Below are positions 17,338-26,695 of a stretch of DNA of 64,000 bases, piece by piece (position 1 is the stretch's first letter; every line of letters begins with the position of its first letter). The position numbers were made by a program, and so were the translations under genes. Where the stretch lies: contig CAWHGD010000002.1 of NCBI GenBank assembly GCA_963828815.1, forward strand, positions 2,790,001 to 2,854,000, written 5' to 3'. The DNA is from UBA877 sp963828815 (GTDB taxonomy: Bacteria > Chloroflexota > Anaerolineae > Anaerolineales > Villigracilaceae). The notes below the pieces were generated by a model. It was not told the DNA's origin and did no database searches. It worked only from the letters and a program-made list of their open reading frames with translations.

Positions 17338-19638
17338 CTAGGCATTTTCCGGGACAACATCATCCAGTAAGAATGTTTCTTCACAGGCCAGACATTGGGT
17401 TTCGCGTTTATTGGCTACCACCAGCATCCCTTTACATTTCGGGCAGGGTTGGGCAAGCGGTCGTTTCCAGGATGTGAAATCGCAATTGGGATAGTTGGCA
17501 CAGCCAAAGAAAATGCGGCCTTTGCGGGTTTTTCGGGAAACGATATCACCGCCGTCCTTCGGGCAGATCACACCAATTTTCTCCAACCAGGCTTCCGTAT
17601 GCCGGCATTCCGGGAAACCGGAACAGGAAATAAATTTCCCGTAGCGACCATAACGGATCACCAGGTCCTTGCCGCAATCCGGACAAGCCCTCCCGATCGG
17701 TTCTGGGCCTGTCTTGATCACGGGCATTTCAGCTTGAGCCTTGGCGACTGTGACGGAAAAAGGCTTGTAGAATGCGGCGATGATCTTAACCCAATCCGCC
17801 TGACCTTCAGCAATCTTATCCAGATCCTCTTCCATGCGGGCTGTGAAATCCAAATCGATGATCGCGGGGAAATATTGAACCATCAGGTCATTGACCGTAA
17901 ATCCAGTTTCGGTTGGGATTAGTCGTCGATCCACACGTTCTACATACCCGCGCGCTTGAATGGTAGAAAGAGTGGGAGCGTAAGTGGAGGGACGCCCAAT
18001 GCCGTATTCTTCCAGAATTGCCACAAGCGAGGCTTCCGAATAACGCGGCGGTGGCTGGGTAAAATGCTGCTCCGGGATGAGCCTCACCAACTCCTGGTTC
18101 TGACCTTCTGCAATGGACGCCGGGATGCGGACATTCATTTCATCTTCTTCCTCTGATTTCTTGTCTTCGTCTTTCGCTTCCTCGTATACGATAAGAAATC
18201 CGGGGAATTTGACTGCAGAGCCTGCCGCCCGAAGCGTGTACTCGTGATCAGAACCTTTGCCTGTTACATCGACCGAAAGGGTATCGTACACTGCGGCTTC
18301 CATCTGCGAAGCAACGAACCGCTGCCAGATAAGCTGATATAACTTGAACATGGCCGGATCCAGGAAAGGTTTCACCTTGTCAGGATCACGCAGCGCGGAG
18401 GTTGGGCGGATGGCTTCATGAGCCTCCTGTGCGCCAGCCACTTTCTTCTTATATTCTGGTGCAATTGCTGGTAGAAAATCATTCCCAAATCGTTGGGCGA
18501 TATACGCGCGCACCTCTTCCCGTGCCTGGTCAGCGATATTAGTCGAGTCCGTGCGCATGTAGGTGATCAGACCAGTCGTGCCATCCTCGCCAACATCCTG
18601 ACCTTCGTAAAGCCCTTGCGCCAGACCCATCGTCCGTTTGGCTGTAAATCCCAATTTGCGCGAGGCTTCTTGTTGAAGGGAGGATGTAATAAAAGGTGCA
18701 GATGGTTTTCTTCTCCTTTCACCACGTTTGACCCGGGTTACGGTATAAGGTGCCGTTTCCATGTCGATTAAAAGAGGTTTAACAATTTCTTCACTGCCTA
18801 ATACAGGGTCATTGTTATCTATTTTTGCAAGTTTGGTTATGAAAGTCTGTTTTTGGCCCTGCGGGCGCAATTCTGCTCCAATGGACCAATATTCCACCGG
18901 GTTGAAAGCATCGATCTCCCGTTCCCGTTCCACGATCAATCGCAAGGCTACCGATTGAACCCGCCCTGCAGATAGACGGCTGCGAACCTTCTCCCATAAT
19001 ATCGGGCTGATGCTATACCCGACCAGGCGGTCCAGTATTCGCCGGGCTTGCTGGGCATTGACCAGTTCCATGTTGATCGCCCGAGGGTTTGAGAAGGCTT
19101 CATTGATGGCATGCTCGGTAATCTCATGAAAGACGACCCTCTTGGCCAGTTTCGGATTGATGGCTGCGGCTTCCATCAGATGCCAGGAAATGGCTTCCCC
19201 TTCCCGGTCTGGATCGGTTGCCAGGTAGATCTCTGCTGCCCCCTTAGCCAATTGCTTGAGTTCTTTAACGACCACTTTCTTCTCATTCGGAACCCGGTAT
19301 TTCGGGGTGAAGTTGTTCTCCACATCCACTGATAAAGTTGATCGCAACAGGTCGCGCACATGCCCCACCGAGGCTCGCACCGTGTAACCCTTTCCGAGAA
19401 ATCTTCCCACGGTTTTGGCTTTCGCCGGGGATTCGACGATGACGAATTTACCGCTTCGCTTCTCCACTCTTTCAGGTTTGACCATTCCTTCATGAGCTTC
19501 GGTCTTGCCGATACGATAAAGTGTGGTTCCGCACACACCGCACGTACCACGCGTGACTGGCGCACCCGCAGAGTTAAATGCCGCTTGAGGGTCGATTATT
19601 TCCCGTTTTGTCTTGCACTTCATGCAAAATGCTTCCAA
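17338..19638 (-). CDS. topA: DNA topoisomerase I with added N-terminal zinc finger
   Basis: 766 residues. It relaxes negative supercoils through a Tyr-linked single-strand break. Residues 1-44 form an extra zinc finger (C5, C8, C33, C36), which I associate with DUF5679. The TOPRIM domain follows (FVIVESPAKAKTVG, LATDPDREGEAISWH) and then the catalytic segment GLITYMRTDSTNIA at roughly residue 360. The C-terminus has three zinc ribbons (CPDCGK, CPKDGG, CPKCKG). The N-terminal extension is unusual compared with E. coli TopA but the frame and spacing leave no doubt it belongs. The next gene in transcription order is the 57-residue membrane protein. Confidence 0.97.
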   Translation of the reverse strand: MEAFCMKCKTKREIIDPQAAFNSAGAPVTRGTCGVCGTTLYRIGKTEAHEGMVKPERVEKRSGKFVIVESPAKAKTVGRFLGKGYTVRASVGHVRDLLRSTLSVDVENNFTPKYRVPNEKKVVVKELKQLAKGAAEIYLATDPDREGEAISWHLMEAAAINPKLAKRVVFHEITEHAINEAFSNPRAINMELVNAQQARRILDRLVGYSISPILWEKVRSRLSAGRVQSVALRLIVEREREIDAFNPVEYWSIGAELRPQGQKQTFITKLAKIDNNDPVLGSEEIVKPLLIDMETAPYTVTRVKRGERRRKPSAPFITSSLQQEASRKLGFTAKRTMGLAQGLYEGQDVGEDGTTGLITYMRTDSTNIADQAREEVRAYIAQRFGNDFLPAIAPEYKKKVAGAQEAHEAIRPTSALRDPDKVKPFLDPAMFKLYQLIWQRFVASQMEAAVYDTLSVDVTGKGSDHEYTLRAAGSAVKFPGFLIVYEEAKDEDKKSEEEDEMNVRIPASIAEGQNQELVRLIPEQHFTQPPPRYSEASLVAILEEYGIGRPSTYAPTLSTIQARGYVERVDRRLIPTETGFTVNDLMVQYFPAIIDLDFTARMEEDLDKIAEGQADWVKIIAAFYKPFSVTVAKAQAEMPVIKTGPEPIGRACPDCGKDLVIRYGRYGKFISCSGFPECRHTEAWLEKIGVICPKDGGDIVSRKTRKGRIFFGCANYPNCDFTSWKRPLAQPCPKCKGMLVVANKRETQCLACEETFLLDDVVPENA

Positions 19639-19649
19639 TCAACACCTCC

Positions 19650-20738
19650 TTACAGATATTCCTCTCGTTTTATATCCTTCAAATGGGCGATCACTTCACG
19701 TACTTTCTGAGCCTGGTTGCGATGACAGATTAACAGCGCGTCATCTGAATCGATCACGATCAAATCATCTACACCGATCACGGCGATAAGTTTCTTCCTG
19801 TTGGTTGAGTCAAACAGGGAACGATGTGTGTCGAGGAAAATAGTTTCACCATTAATTACAACATTTCCATTTGCATCGGGGGTGATCACTTCAAAAAGTG
19901 AATCCCAGGAACCAACATCCGTCCATCCCATTCCTTCCACCAGCACCACAGCAACATTAACCGCATTTTCCATGATCCCGTAATCTATCGTTTCTGGTTT
20001 CAGATTAAGCCATTGGGATCTGAGGGTTGTTCCCTGCCTTGCACTTCCCCAGGTCGTGCCGATGCTGTCAAGGGCTTTCTTCAGAACAGGCATTTGACGT
20101 GAGAATTCTTCCAGGATGTTTTTCGCACGCCAGATGAACATGCCAGAATTCCACGAATAATCTCCAGTTCCAAGCATGCGGCTGGCTTCTTTTTCGTCAG
20201 GTTTTTCTGTAAATTTCGATACAATATGGACAGGTAGAACCAAATTAAGTGAAAGGTTGGTGCCCTTCAGGATATATCCAAATCCTGTCGCTGGGAAAGT
20301 TGGCTTGATACCCAGGGTGACAAGATAATCCTTGCGTGCAGTTTCATAACCCACGCTTATTGCTTGTTGGAATTTACCCCGATCATGGATGAAATGGTCA
20401 GAAGGCAGAACAACCATTACGGCCTCTGGATCGAGTTTTGAGATCACCTCAGCAGCCAGCCCGATGACCGAAGCAGTCCCGCGTGGCATGGGTTCAACAA
20501 TAAAATTATCGACCGGCAGGCGAGGAGCCTGGGCTTTAAGTATTTCAACCTGGTCTACTGTGGTCACGATGAAAACATGTTCATTAGGGATGATCCCATC
20601 CAGACGGTCCAGAGTGTTTTGAAAAAGTGTTCTCTCCCCCAACAGCGGCAGAACATGCTTGGGGTGGTCTTTTCGTGAGATAGGCCAAAGGCGGGTTCCC
20701 CCTCCTCCAGCCATGACAACCGCATAGGCGTGATCCAT
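19650..20738 (-). CDS. manC: Mannose-1-phosphate guanylyltransferase
   Basis: 362 residues. Makes GDP-mannose from mannose 1-phosphate and GTP for polysaccharide or glycolipid synthesis. The signature AVVMAGGGGTRLWPISRKDHPKH starts at about residue 5, FIVEPMPRGTA and VVLPSDHFI follow, and VEGMGWTDVGSWDSL is near residue 275. There is no C-terminal isomerase domain, so it is the short single-function type. The ATG at 20738 lies 4 bases after the dprA stop with GAGG nine bases upstream; the longer frame to 20783 would run into dprA. Co-transcription with dprA and topA is likely. Confidence 0.95.
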   Translation of the reverse strand: MDHAYAVVMAGGGGTRLWPISRKDHPKHVLPLLGERTLFQNTLDRLDGIIPNEHVFIVTTVDQVEILKAQAPRLPVDNFIVEPMPRGTASVIGLAAEVISKLDPEAVMVVLPSDHFIHDRGKFQQAISVGYETARKDYLVTLGIKPTFPATGFGYILKGTNLSLNLVLPVHIVSKFTEKPDEKEASRMLGTGDYSWNSGMFIWRAKNILEEFSRQMPVLKKALDSIGTTWGSARQGTTLRSQWLNLKPETIDYGIMENAVNVAVVLVEGMGWTDVGSWDSLFEVITPDANGNVVINGETIFLDTHRSLFDSTNRKKLIAVIGVDDLIVIDSDDALLICHRNQAQKVREVIAHLKDIKREEYL

Positions 20739-20742
20739 GGAA

Positions 20743-21858
20743 TTAAACCTCGTACCCGCTCCGTTCCTCTTTGACGGCGACATAATTCAACCCACCCTCC
20801 TGCCTGACCATGCCCTTCAGCTCCATCATGACAAGTGCAGCGGAAACCCGCTCGATCGGAAGCCCGGTCTGGTTGCGGATTTCATCCATATGCAGGGGTT
20901 CATGGGTCAAGACGCCCATTAATTTGGATTCAGTCTCATCGGCAGGAAGTACTTTCCTAACCACGCGCTGCTCAGTTACCGAGGTCAGTTTCAAGACATC
21001 CAGCAGATCACTGGCGGATATCATCGGGTGAGCGCCCTGGGCTATCAGCCGGTTCGTACCTTTGCTCTGGGGTGCCAGGATATTTCCAGGTACGGCAAAC
21101 ACCTCACGACCCTGATCAACCGCAAATTGTGCGGTGATCAATGCTCCACTGGTCTCTCCCGCTTCAACGACAACCGTCGCGATCGATAAACCCGAGATGA
21201 TCCGGTTGCGTGGCGGGAAATTGGATGCGTCTGGAGGAGTACCCACCGGATAATCGCTGATGAGCGCACCGTTTGCCACAATCCTGGCAGCCAGCTGGGT
21301 ATGCTCAGGCGGATAAACCCTGTCAACACCACAGCCCATGACAGCAATGGTCCGGCCTCCGGCTTTTAAGGCAGATTGGTGGGAGATCGCGTCCACCCCT
21401 CGCGCCAATCCGGAGACCACGGTAATGCCATTTACAGCCAGGAAAGAAGCGAGTTCTTCAGTCACCTGCCTCCCGTACGCGCTGACCCGCCGGGTTCCAA
21501 CGACCGCTACAGCCCAGGAGTCTTCCTGGGTCAATTCACCCCGGATATACAGGACAGGCGGAGGCTGGTCAATCTCCTTCAAACGTTGGGGGTAGCCTTC
21601 ATCATCCCAGGCAAGGATCTGGATGCCCTGGGCATTGATCTTGGAGATGTATTGGTCCAGGTCGACCGCTGACCGCACCAGTTGAACGCGTTCAGCCAGC
21701 TTCATACTGAGCCCGGCCTCCATCAGTGCCTCCATGGGGGCTTGCCATGCAATGGCCAAATCACCAAAATGGGCATAGAGGGCTTGCAGGCGAACTGCCC
21801 CAATGCCTTTCACAAGATTAAAACCAACCCAGTAGCGAATATCTCTAACAGTACCCAT
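20743..21858 (-). CDS. dprA: DNA-processing protein DprA
   Basis: 371 residues. It loads RecA on incoming single-stranded DNA during transformation. The N-terminal SAM-like helices (about 5-70) are followed by the Rossmann DprA/Smf core: VAVVGTRRVSAYG, VVSGLARGVDAISH, TIAVMGCGVDRVYPPEH and FPPRNRIISGLS. A C-terminal winged helix (about 300-365) is present. A TATACT box lies 8 bases upstream of the ATG (21867-21872), so the message may be leaderless, although no good -35 is visible. Confidence 0.96.
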   Translation of the reverse strand: MGTVRDIRYWVGFNLVKGIGAVRLQALYAHFGDLAIAWQAPMEALMEAGLSMKLAERVQLVRSAVDLDQYISKINAQGIQILAWDDEGYPQRLKEIDQPPPVLYIRGELTQEDSWAVAVVGTRRVSAYGRQVTEELASFLAVNGITVVSGLARGVDAISHQSALKAGGRTIAVMGCGVDRVYPPEHTQLAARIVANGALISDYPVGTPPDASNFPPRNRIISGLSIATVVVEAGETSGALITAQFAVDQGREVFAVPGNILAPQSKGTNRLIAQGAHPMISASDLLDVLKLTSVTEQRVVRKVLPADETESKLMGVLTHEPLHMDEIRNQTGLPIERVSAALVMMELKGMVRQEGGLNYVAVKEERSGYEV

Positions 21859-21972
21859 TTTGTGAGAGTATATTGTTCACAAACAAAGAAGTATTCTAAA
21901 TATTACGCAACGACTTCAAGGTGGTAACACCATTCTTGTTCTTTCCGAACAGAATGCTTTTTGACTGGGTGT

Positions 21973-22530
21973 CTACTTCTTGGTATCAACCAAGCCGGGA
22001 ATTAACTTTACGATCATTTTCCTCGCTTCCAAGTCGATTTTTTGAATGACCTCAGGGATGGCAGGAAGCAACAGCTCGCCTCCATTTTCATCGGTCACTA
22101 CGTACACATCGTTCGCACCCGTCACCAGTATTTCGGTCAAATTACCAAGTGGCTTACCATCTGGATCGATCACCTCCAGGCCAAGCAGCTCGAAATGATG
22201 GTACTCACCTTCCGGAAGAACCGGTGCCTGAGATACTGTAATTGAAAGAATTTGGTTCCGAAATTTACCCGCCTCTTCGGGAGTATTTATTCCTTCAAAA
22301 CCAAGAAGCATTCCTTCATTATGGAAACGCTGGCTGGTCAGGATAACCTTGGAATGTTTTCCGCCAACGTAAAGGACGTGCTCCGGTTTGAAGTGATCGG
22401 AATAATCTGAATAGACTTCCGCTACCACTTCTCCATGGACACCATGGGGTCGGCGCACCTTACCTACTACCAAGAAAGCAGACCCGCCAGCAGATGGCGG
22501 GCCTGCCGGTCGATCTTTGGCACCGGACAT
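21973..22530 (-). CDS. rimM: 16S rRNA processing protein RimM
   Basis: 185 residues. Assists assembly of the 30S head with protein S19. The N-terminal RimM domain starts VGKVRRPHGVHGEVVAEVYSD after a short Gly/Pro-rich leader, and the PRC-barrel half has YHHFELLGLEVID and GANDVYVV, ending LLPAIPEVI. It is 4 bases from the KH gene and is the last gene in the ffh-rpsP-khpA-rimM run. The trmD and rplS genes that often follow are absent here. Confidence 0.95.
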   Translation of the reverse strand: MSGAKDRPAGPPSAGGSAFLVVGKVRRPHGVHGEVVAEVYSDYSDHFKPEHVLYVGGKHSKVILTSQRFHNEGMLLGFEGINTPEEAGKFRNQILSITVSQAPVLPEGEYHHFELLGLEVIDPDGKPLGNLTEILVTGANDVYVVTDENGGELLLPAIPEVIQKIDLEARKMIVKLIPGLVDTKK

Positions 22531-22534
22531 AAGA

Positions 22535-22768
22535 TTACGGTTCCACCACGTCGAGCGTCACCTGACATCCTTCACGCTCGGCGGCAACCCGCAAAATAGT
22601 GCGGATGGCATTGGCTACTCGCCCACCCTTCCCAATAACCCTGCCCATATCATCCTTGGCAACGCTTAATTCCACCGTCACCCGGTTGCCGTGGCGAATT
22701 TCGCTTACGGCCACTTCATCGGGGTGATCTACGAGGGATCTGGCGATAAATTCGGTTAATTCCTTCAT
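22535..22768 (-). CDS. khpA: KH-domain RNA-binding protein KhpA
   Basis: 77 residues, the whole being one KH domain with the GxxG loop in MGRVIGKGGRVANAIRTIL. KhpA works with KhpB in post-transcriptional control of division and growth in Gram-positive bacteria. The position between rpsP and rimM is the conserved one. Confidence 0.95.
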   Translation of the reverse strand: MKELTEFIARSLVDHPDEVAVSEIRHGNRVTVELSVAKDDMGRVIGKGGRVANAIRTILRVAAEREGCQVTLDVVEP

Positions 22769-22853
22769 GCTGACTCTCGGGGTGGATCCTGATCTCTATA
22801 AATGGAACTTTCCAGGATATGTGACGAATTGATTTTTGATTTCATCGTCACAA

Positions 22854-23195
22854 TCACTTGCCGGTTTTGGTAGCGGGAGTGCGTGCAAGCCTGGCGGTTT
22901 CCGCTTCAGCCAGCAGCGTCTCAATGGATTCGCCTGCTTTGAATCGCTCGAAGCGTTCAAGTGTTCCAGCGGTCTTGAACAACTGTGCCACTGATTCACT
23001 TGGCTGGGCACCTTTTGTCATCCATTCGAAAACGCGATCTTCCTTGATTTTCAGCGTTGCTGGTTCAGTGCGAGGATTATAGGAACCCACAATTTCCAGG
23101 AAGCGCCCATCGCGAGGGCTTTCCTTGTCTGCAATCACCAGTCGATAGGACGGCTGGCCTTTTAACCCAGTACGGCGAAGACGAATTCGAACCAT
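22854..23195 (-). CDS. rpsP: 30S ribosomal protein S16
   Basis: 113 residues. The start MVRIRLRRTGLKGQPSYRLV and SPRDGRFLEIVGSYNPRT are diagnostic for S16. The C-terminal 30 residues are an Ala/Thr-rich extension. It is preceded by an AAGGAGAAACTTCTG-type ribosome site and separated from ffh by 163 bases. Confidence 0.97.
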   Translation of the reverse strand: MVRIRLRRTGLKGQPSYRLVIADKESPRDGRFLEIVGSYNPRTEPATLKIKEDRVFEWMTKGAQPSESVAQLFKTAGTLERFERFKAGESIETLLAEAETARLARTPATKTGK

Positions 23196-23358
23196 CAGAA
23201 GTTTCTCCTTAAATTATTATTTTCAACTGTCAAATTCAGCATCCGCATTTTGAGGGGCCGAAAGGATGGCTAATGCAGGGCTGAATTTGCTTATTTTATG
23301 GCAACAACCTGCTGATCACTCTAGCAGCGAGGCATCCTTGCCACATCTACATTTTACC

Positions 23359-24681
23359 TCATCCGAACAAACGCGACAGGCCGCGTCCGCCTGTCTTTTG
23401 TATCATTTTGAACATTTTTTGCATTTCACGATACTGCTTCATCAGCCGGTTCACATCCTGAACCTCAAGCCCGCAACCTCTGGCAATTCGCCTGCGACGG
23501 CTGGCATTCAGTAAATCCGGGTCGCGCCGCTCTGAGCGGGTCATCGAATTGATGATCGCTTCCGTGCGCTGGGTGGAACGATCCATCTCCTCAGGCGGGA
23601 TATTGCGGGCGGCTCGTCCCATATCGCCGGGGAGCATTTCAGCCATCTGGCTCATCGAGCCCATTTTCTTTGATGAGTGTAACATTTCAACCAGGTCTTC
23701 CAAACTGAACTCACCCTTGGCCAGATGCTCCGATTGTTGCCTGACTTGAGCTTCATCGAAAGCGGTTTCTGCTTTCTCGATCAAACCCAGCATATCGCCC
23801 ATGCCAAGGATGCGTGAAGCCAGCCGTTCAGCCTGGAAAGCTTCCAAAGCCTCCATCTTTTCCCCTGTCCCGATGAACTTGATCGGGAGACCTGTCACAG
23901 AACGAAAGGAGATTGCTGCACCGCCGCGTGCATCACCGTCCATTTTTGATAATATCAAACCGGTCAGGGGAACTGCGCCTCTGAAACCTTCCGCCACATG
24001 CAAGGCCTCCTGACCGATCATCGCATCGATTACCAGGAGAGCCTCAGCGGGTGGCACTTTCTTTGTAATGTCCCGAAGTTCAGTCATCAAGGCTTCATCC
24101 AACTGGGAGCGACCGGCAGTATCCACGATGAGGACAGAAAAGCCGCCATTTTTCGCTTTCTGGTACGCATGAAAAGCCAATTCGATTGGATCTGCAGTTG
24201 CCTCGACGAATACAGGAACATCGATTTGCTTCCCGAGGGTGATCAATTGCTCGGTGGCTGCCGGGCGGTACGGATCACCTGGTACCAGCATCACCCGTTC
24301 TCCACGATCGCGCAGGAATTTCGCCAGTTTTCCTGCCGTGGTCGTTTTACCTGAACCCTGCAATCCAACCAGCATCAACATGCGTGGTTTGTCGCCGGAA
24401 AGGTTGAGGGCGGCAGGCTCGCCCAACGTAGTAACCAGTTCATCGTTGACGATTTTCAGGACCTGCTGACCCGGATTTAGCGCTTTTGAAACCTCCAAGC
24501 CAATTGCGCGCGTACGAATTCTGGCTATGAAATCCTTTACCACGCTGTAATGCACATCTGCTTCTAGGAGCGCGAGGCGGATTTCTCTCAGGCTGGCATC
24601 TACATCCGCCTCGGATAATTTACCGCGTTTGCGCAGCTGGTCAAAAAGATGCGAAAGTCTTCCAGATAAGGTCTCAAACAT
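23359..24681 (-). CDS. ffh: Signal recognition particle protein Ffh
   Basis: 440 residues. GTPase that carries signal-peptide-bearing ribosomes to the membrane. N domain (1-90), G domain with GLQGSGKTTTAGKLA, DTAGR and SKMDGDARGG, and a Met-rich M domain (about 300-440; MGSMSQMAEMLPGDM, SRRRRIARGCG). It ends shortly after the M domain, at the lower end of family length. It diverges from degV across about 150 bases and heads the rpsP-khpA-rimM run. Confidence 0.97.
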   Translation of the reverse strand: MFETLSGRLSHLFDQLRKRGKLSEADVDASLREIRLALLEADVHYSVVKDFIARIRTRAIGLEVSKALNPGQQVLKIVNDELVTTLGEPAALNLSGDKPRMLMLVGLQGSGKTTTAGKLAKFLRDRGERVMLVPGDPYRPAATEQLITLGKQIDVPVFVEATADPIELAFHAYQKAKNGGFSVLIVDTAGRSQLDEALMTELRDITKKVPPAEALLVIDAMIGQEALHVAEGFRGAVPLTGLILSKMDGDARGGAAISFRSVTGLPIKFIGTGEKMEALEAFQAERLASRILGMGDMLGLIEKAETAFDEAQVRQQSEHLAKGEFSLEDLVEMLHSSKKMGSMSQMAEMLPGDMGRAARNIPPEEMDRSTQRTEAIINSMTRSERRDPDLLNASRRRRIARGCGLEVQDVNRLMKQYREMQKMFKMIQKTGGRGLSRLFG

Positions 24682-24834
24682 GTGTTCACTTCATTAAAAA
24701 AGCAATTGCCCGAAGGCGCAAAGATTTTAGCCGATAACAGCCAGATGGTCAAGGAAAAGCGCGTCCAAATGCAATTACAGGGTTATACTAGTATAATCTT
24801 AGACTTCCTGAAACCCCCTTTATTAGGAGAGACT

Positions 24835-25689
24835 ATGACAAAAGTAGCAGTTATGACTGACAGCACCGCATATTTACCGGATAACCTGGTGAAATCACTT
24901 TCCATCACCGTCGCTCCCCAGGTCTTGATCTGGGGAGAAGAAACCTTCCGCGATGGTGTGGATATCATGCCGGATGAATTCTACAAGCGGTTGAAGACAG
25001 CCAAAGTGATGCCGACCACTTCACAGGTATCGATCGGCGACATGAAGACTACATTTGAGAAATTATTGGAAAGCGGTTACGATGTACTGGGTATCTTTAT
25101 TTCGTCCAAACTTTCCGGCACGATACAATCTGCCACCCAGGCACGGGAATTGCTGCCAAAAGCGGCTGATCGAATTTCCATCGTAGATTCCAATTCCACG
25201 GCGATGGCGATGGGATTTCATGTGTTGACAGCCGCTCGGGCAGCCCAGGCGGGAGCCAGTCTTGCTGAATGCCAGCAGCTGGCTGAAAAAAGTCGCACCC
25301 ATACCGGCGTCTATTTCGTGGTGGATACATTGGAATTCCTCCGTCGCGGAGGCCGGATTGGAGGCGCGCAGGCTCTACTGGGTTCCGCATTGAATATCAA
25401 GCCGATCCTGGAACTTCGCAATGGCCGGATCGAGTCAATTGAAAAAGTCCGAACCAAGGGCAAGGCCATCGAGCGGATGATCGACCTGGTGTTACAACGT
25501 GTCGGTGACCAGAAACCCGTGCGCCTGGCAACATTACACGCAAATGCCGAAGCGGAAGCCCGCCAGGCTCTTGAAAAGGCGACGCTCCAATTGCATCCGG
25601 ATGAAACTGTCTTCGCATCTGTTTCACCGGTGATCGGGACTCATGCCGGACCTGGAACCATAGGCTTGGCCTTTATGGCAGGGATGTGA
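24835..25689 (+). CDS. DegV family fatty-acid-binding protein
   Basis: 284 residues from the ATG at 24835, which has TAGGAGA five bases upstream; the longer frame from 24682 overlaps the ffh start and lacks such a site. DegV proteins bind fatty acids, and some (FakB) present them to a fatty acid kinase. Motifs are MTDSTAYLP at the start, TSQVSIGDM, ISSKLSGT, VDSNSTAMAMG, the long DTLEFLRRGGRIGG, and a C-terminal THAGPGTIGLAF. No fakA gene is in the window. A TATAAT box lies at 24792-24797. A strong terminator follows. Confidence 0.92.
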   Translation: MTKVAVMTDSTAYLPDNLVKSLSITVAPQVLIWGEETFRDGVDIMPDEFYKRLKTAKVMPTTSQVSIGDMKTTFEKLLESGYDVLGIFISSKLSGTIQSATQARELLPKAADRISIVDSNSTAMAMGFHVLTAARAAQAGASLAECQQLAEKSRTHTGVYFVVDTLEFLRRGGRIGGAQALLGSALNIKPILELRNGRIESIEKVRTKGKAIERMIDLVLQRVGDQKPVRLATLHANAEAEARQALEKATLQLHPDETVFASVSPVIGTHAGPGTIGLAFMAGM

Positions 25690-25715
25690 AAATACTATCT
25701 GCTGGTCAATTTTCC

Positions 25716-25741
25716 AAGGGTTTGGCTGCAGCCAAACCCTT
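25716..25741 (+). terminator. Rho-independent terminator after degV
   Basis: A perfect 26-base palindrome (AAGGGTTTGGCTG and its complement) is followed by TTCTT. It lies 27 bases after the degV stop. Confidence 0.8.
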
Positions 25742-25766
25742 TTCTTGTGAAAATGAATATTTGTGA

Positions 25767-25795
25767 TTGACGGTTATCCCCGAAGCAGGTATAAT
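25767..25795 (+). promoter_or_regulatory. Sigma-70-type promoter of the S1-domain gene
   Basis: TTGACG (25767-25772), a 17-base spacer and a perfect TATAAT (25790-25795). This is followed by a leader of about 30 bases with GGAG before the ATG at 25834. Confidence 0.75.
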
Positions 25796-25833
25796 CCGCC
25801 CTCGGCTCAAATATAAAGATACTGGAGTAACCT

Positions 25834-26607
25834 ATGGAAACAACGAACGCGGCGTTGGAAAACGCGCTGCAACCAAAGACACATCTCACAGGCAAAGTGA
25901 TCAAGACAACCATTGCGGGGGCGATTGTTGACATCGGACAAAAAGTACCGGGGGTCATCCACATTTCGCAATTACAGAAAAATACTGTCAACCGGGTTGA
26001 AGAGATTGTACAAGTTGGTCAGGAAGTGAGTGTCTGGGTCCGTCGCGTGCACGACGACCGGATTGAATTAACCATGGTCGAGCCGCTAAGCCTGGAATGG
26101 CGTGAATTGAAGCCTGATATGATAGTCAAAGGCAAGGTTTCCCGGTTGGAGCCGTATGGGGTGTTTCTCGAAATCGGTTCCGAACGCCCTGGCCTGGTGC
26201 ATGTCAGCGAGATTTCACACGATTATGTAAAGAATCCTTCTGACATCCTAAAAGAAGGCGACGAAGTGGAAGCCAAGATTCTGGAAGTTGACCGCCGCAA
26301 GAAGCAGATAAGGCTGAGTATCAAGGCTGCCACCCCAAAACCAGAAGAAGTGGTTGTGGAAGAAAAGAACACCGAAACACATAAAAGCCGCCCAGGTAAA
26401 AAGAGCAAGAAACAGGAAGATTCGGTTGCAGAGCAAGTAATAGCAGCACCCGAGTTGACTGCATTCCAGATTGCATTCCAGAAAGCCCAGGATCGCGCCG
26501 GGGGTAAGAAAAGTCCAACCAAGGTCAAGAAATCAAAAGCTGATCTCAAGGAAGAGCAGGAAGAGATATTCAACCGCACGCTCGGGAATCGGATCACTAC
26601 TGGATAA
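25834..26607 (+). CDS. S1 RNA-binding protein with two S1 domains and basic tail
   Basis: 257 residues. S1 domain 1 spans about 15-80 (GKVIKTTIAGAIVDIGQKVPGVIHISQL) and S1 domain 2 about 95-170 (GKVSRLEPYGVFLEIGSERPGLVHVSEIS). Residues 172-257 are a Lys-rich low-complexity tail. Two domains are too few for ribosomal protein S1 of the E. coli type (six), but short S1 homologues are common in Gram-positive and Chloroflexota genomes. RNA binding is a safe inference; a precise role is not. It stands alone between a clear promoter and a clear terminator. Confidence 0.85.
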   Translation: METTNAALENALQPKTHLTGKVIKTTIAGAIVDIGQKVPGVIHISQLQKNTVNRVEEIVQVGQEVSVWVRRVHDDRIELTMVEPLSLEWRELKPDMIVKGKVSRLEPYGVFLEIGSERPGLVHVSEISHDYVKNPSDILKEGDEVEAKILEVDRRKKQIRLSIKAATPKPEEVVVEEKNTETHKSRPGKKSKKQEDSVAEQVIAAPELTAFQIAFQKAQDRAGGKKSPTKVKKSKADLKEEQEEIFNRTLGNRITTG

Positions 26608-26625
26608 CTAAAAATTAAAGAATAG

Positions 26626-26664
26626 AAAATCCTGGCATGTATCTAATCTGCCAGGATTTTTTTA
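26626..26664 (+). terminator. Rho-independent terminator after the S1-domain gene
   Basis: A 12-bp perfect stem AAAATCCTGGCA/TGCCAGGATTTT with an 11-base loop is followed by further Ts. It also faces the end of the acyl-AMP ligase operon on the other strand. Confidence 0.85.
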
Positions 26665-26695
26665 TTCTCCTAATAAATTGTACACGGGGTGAAGT

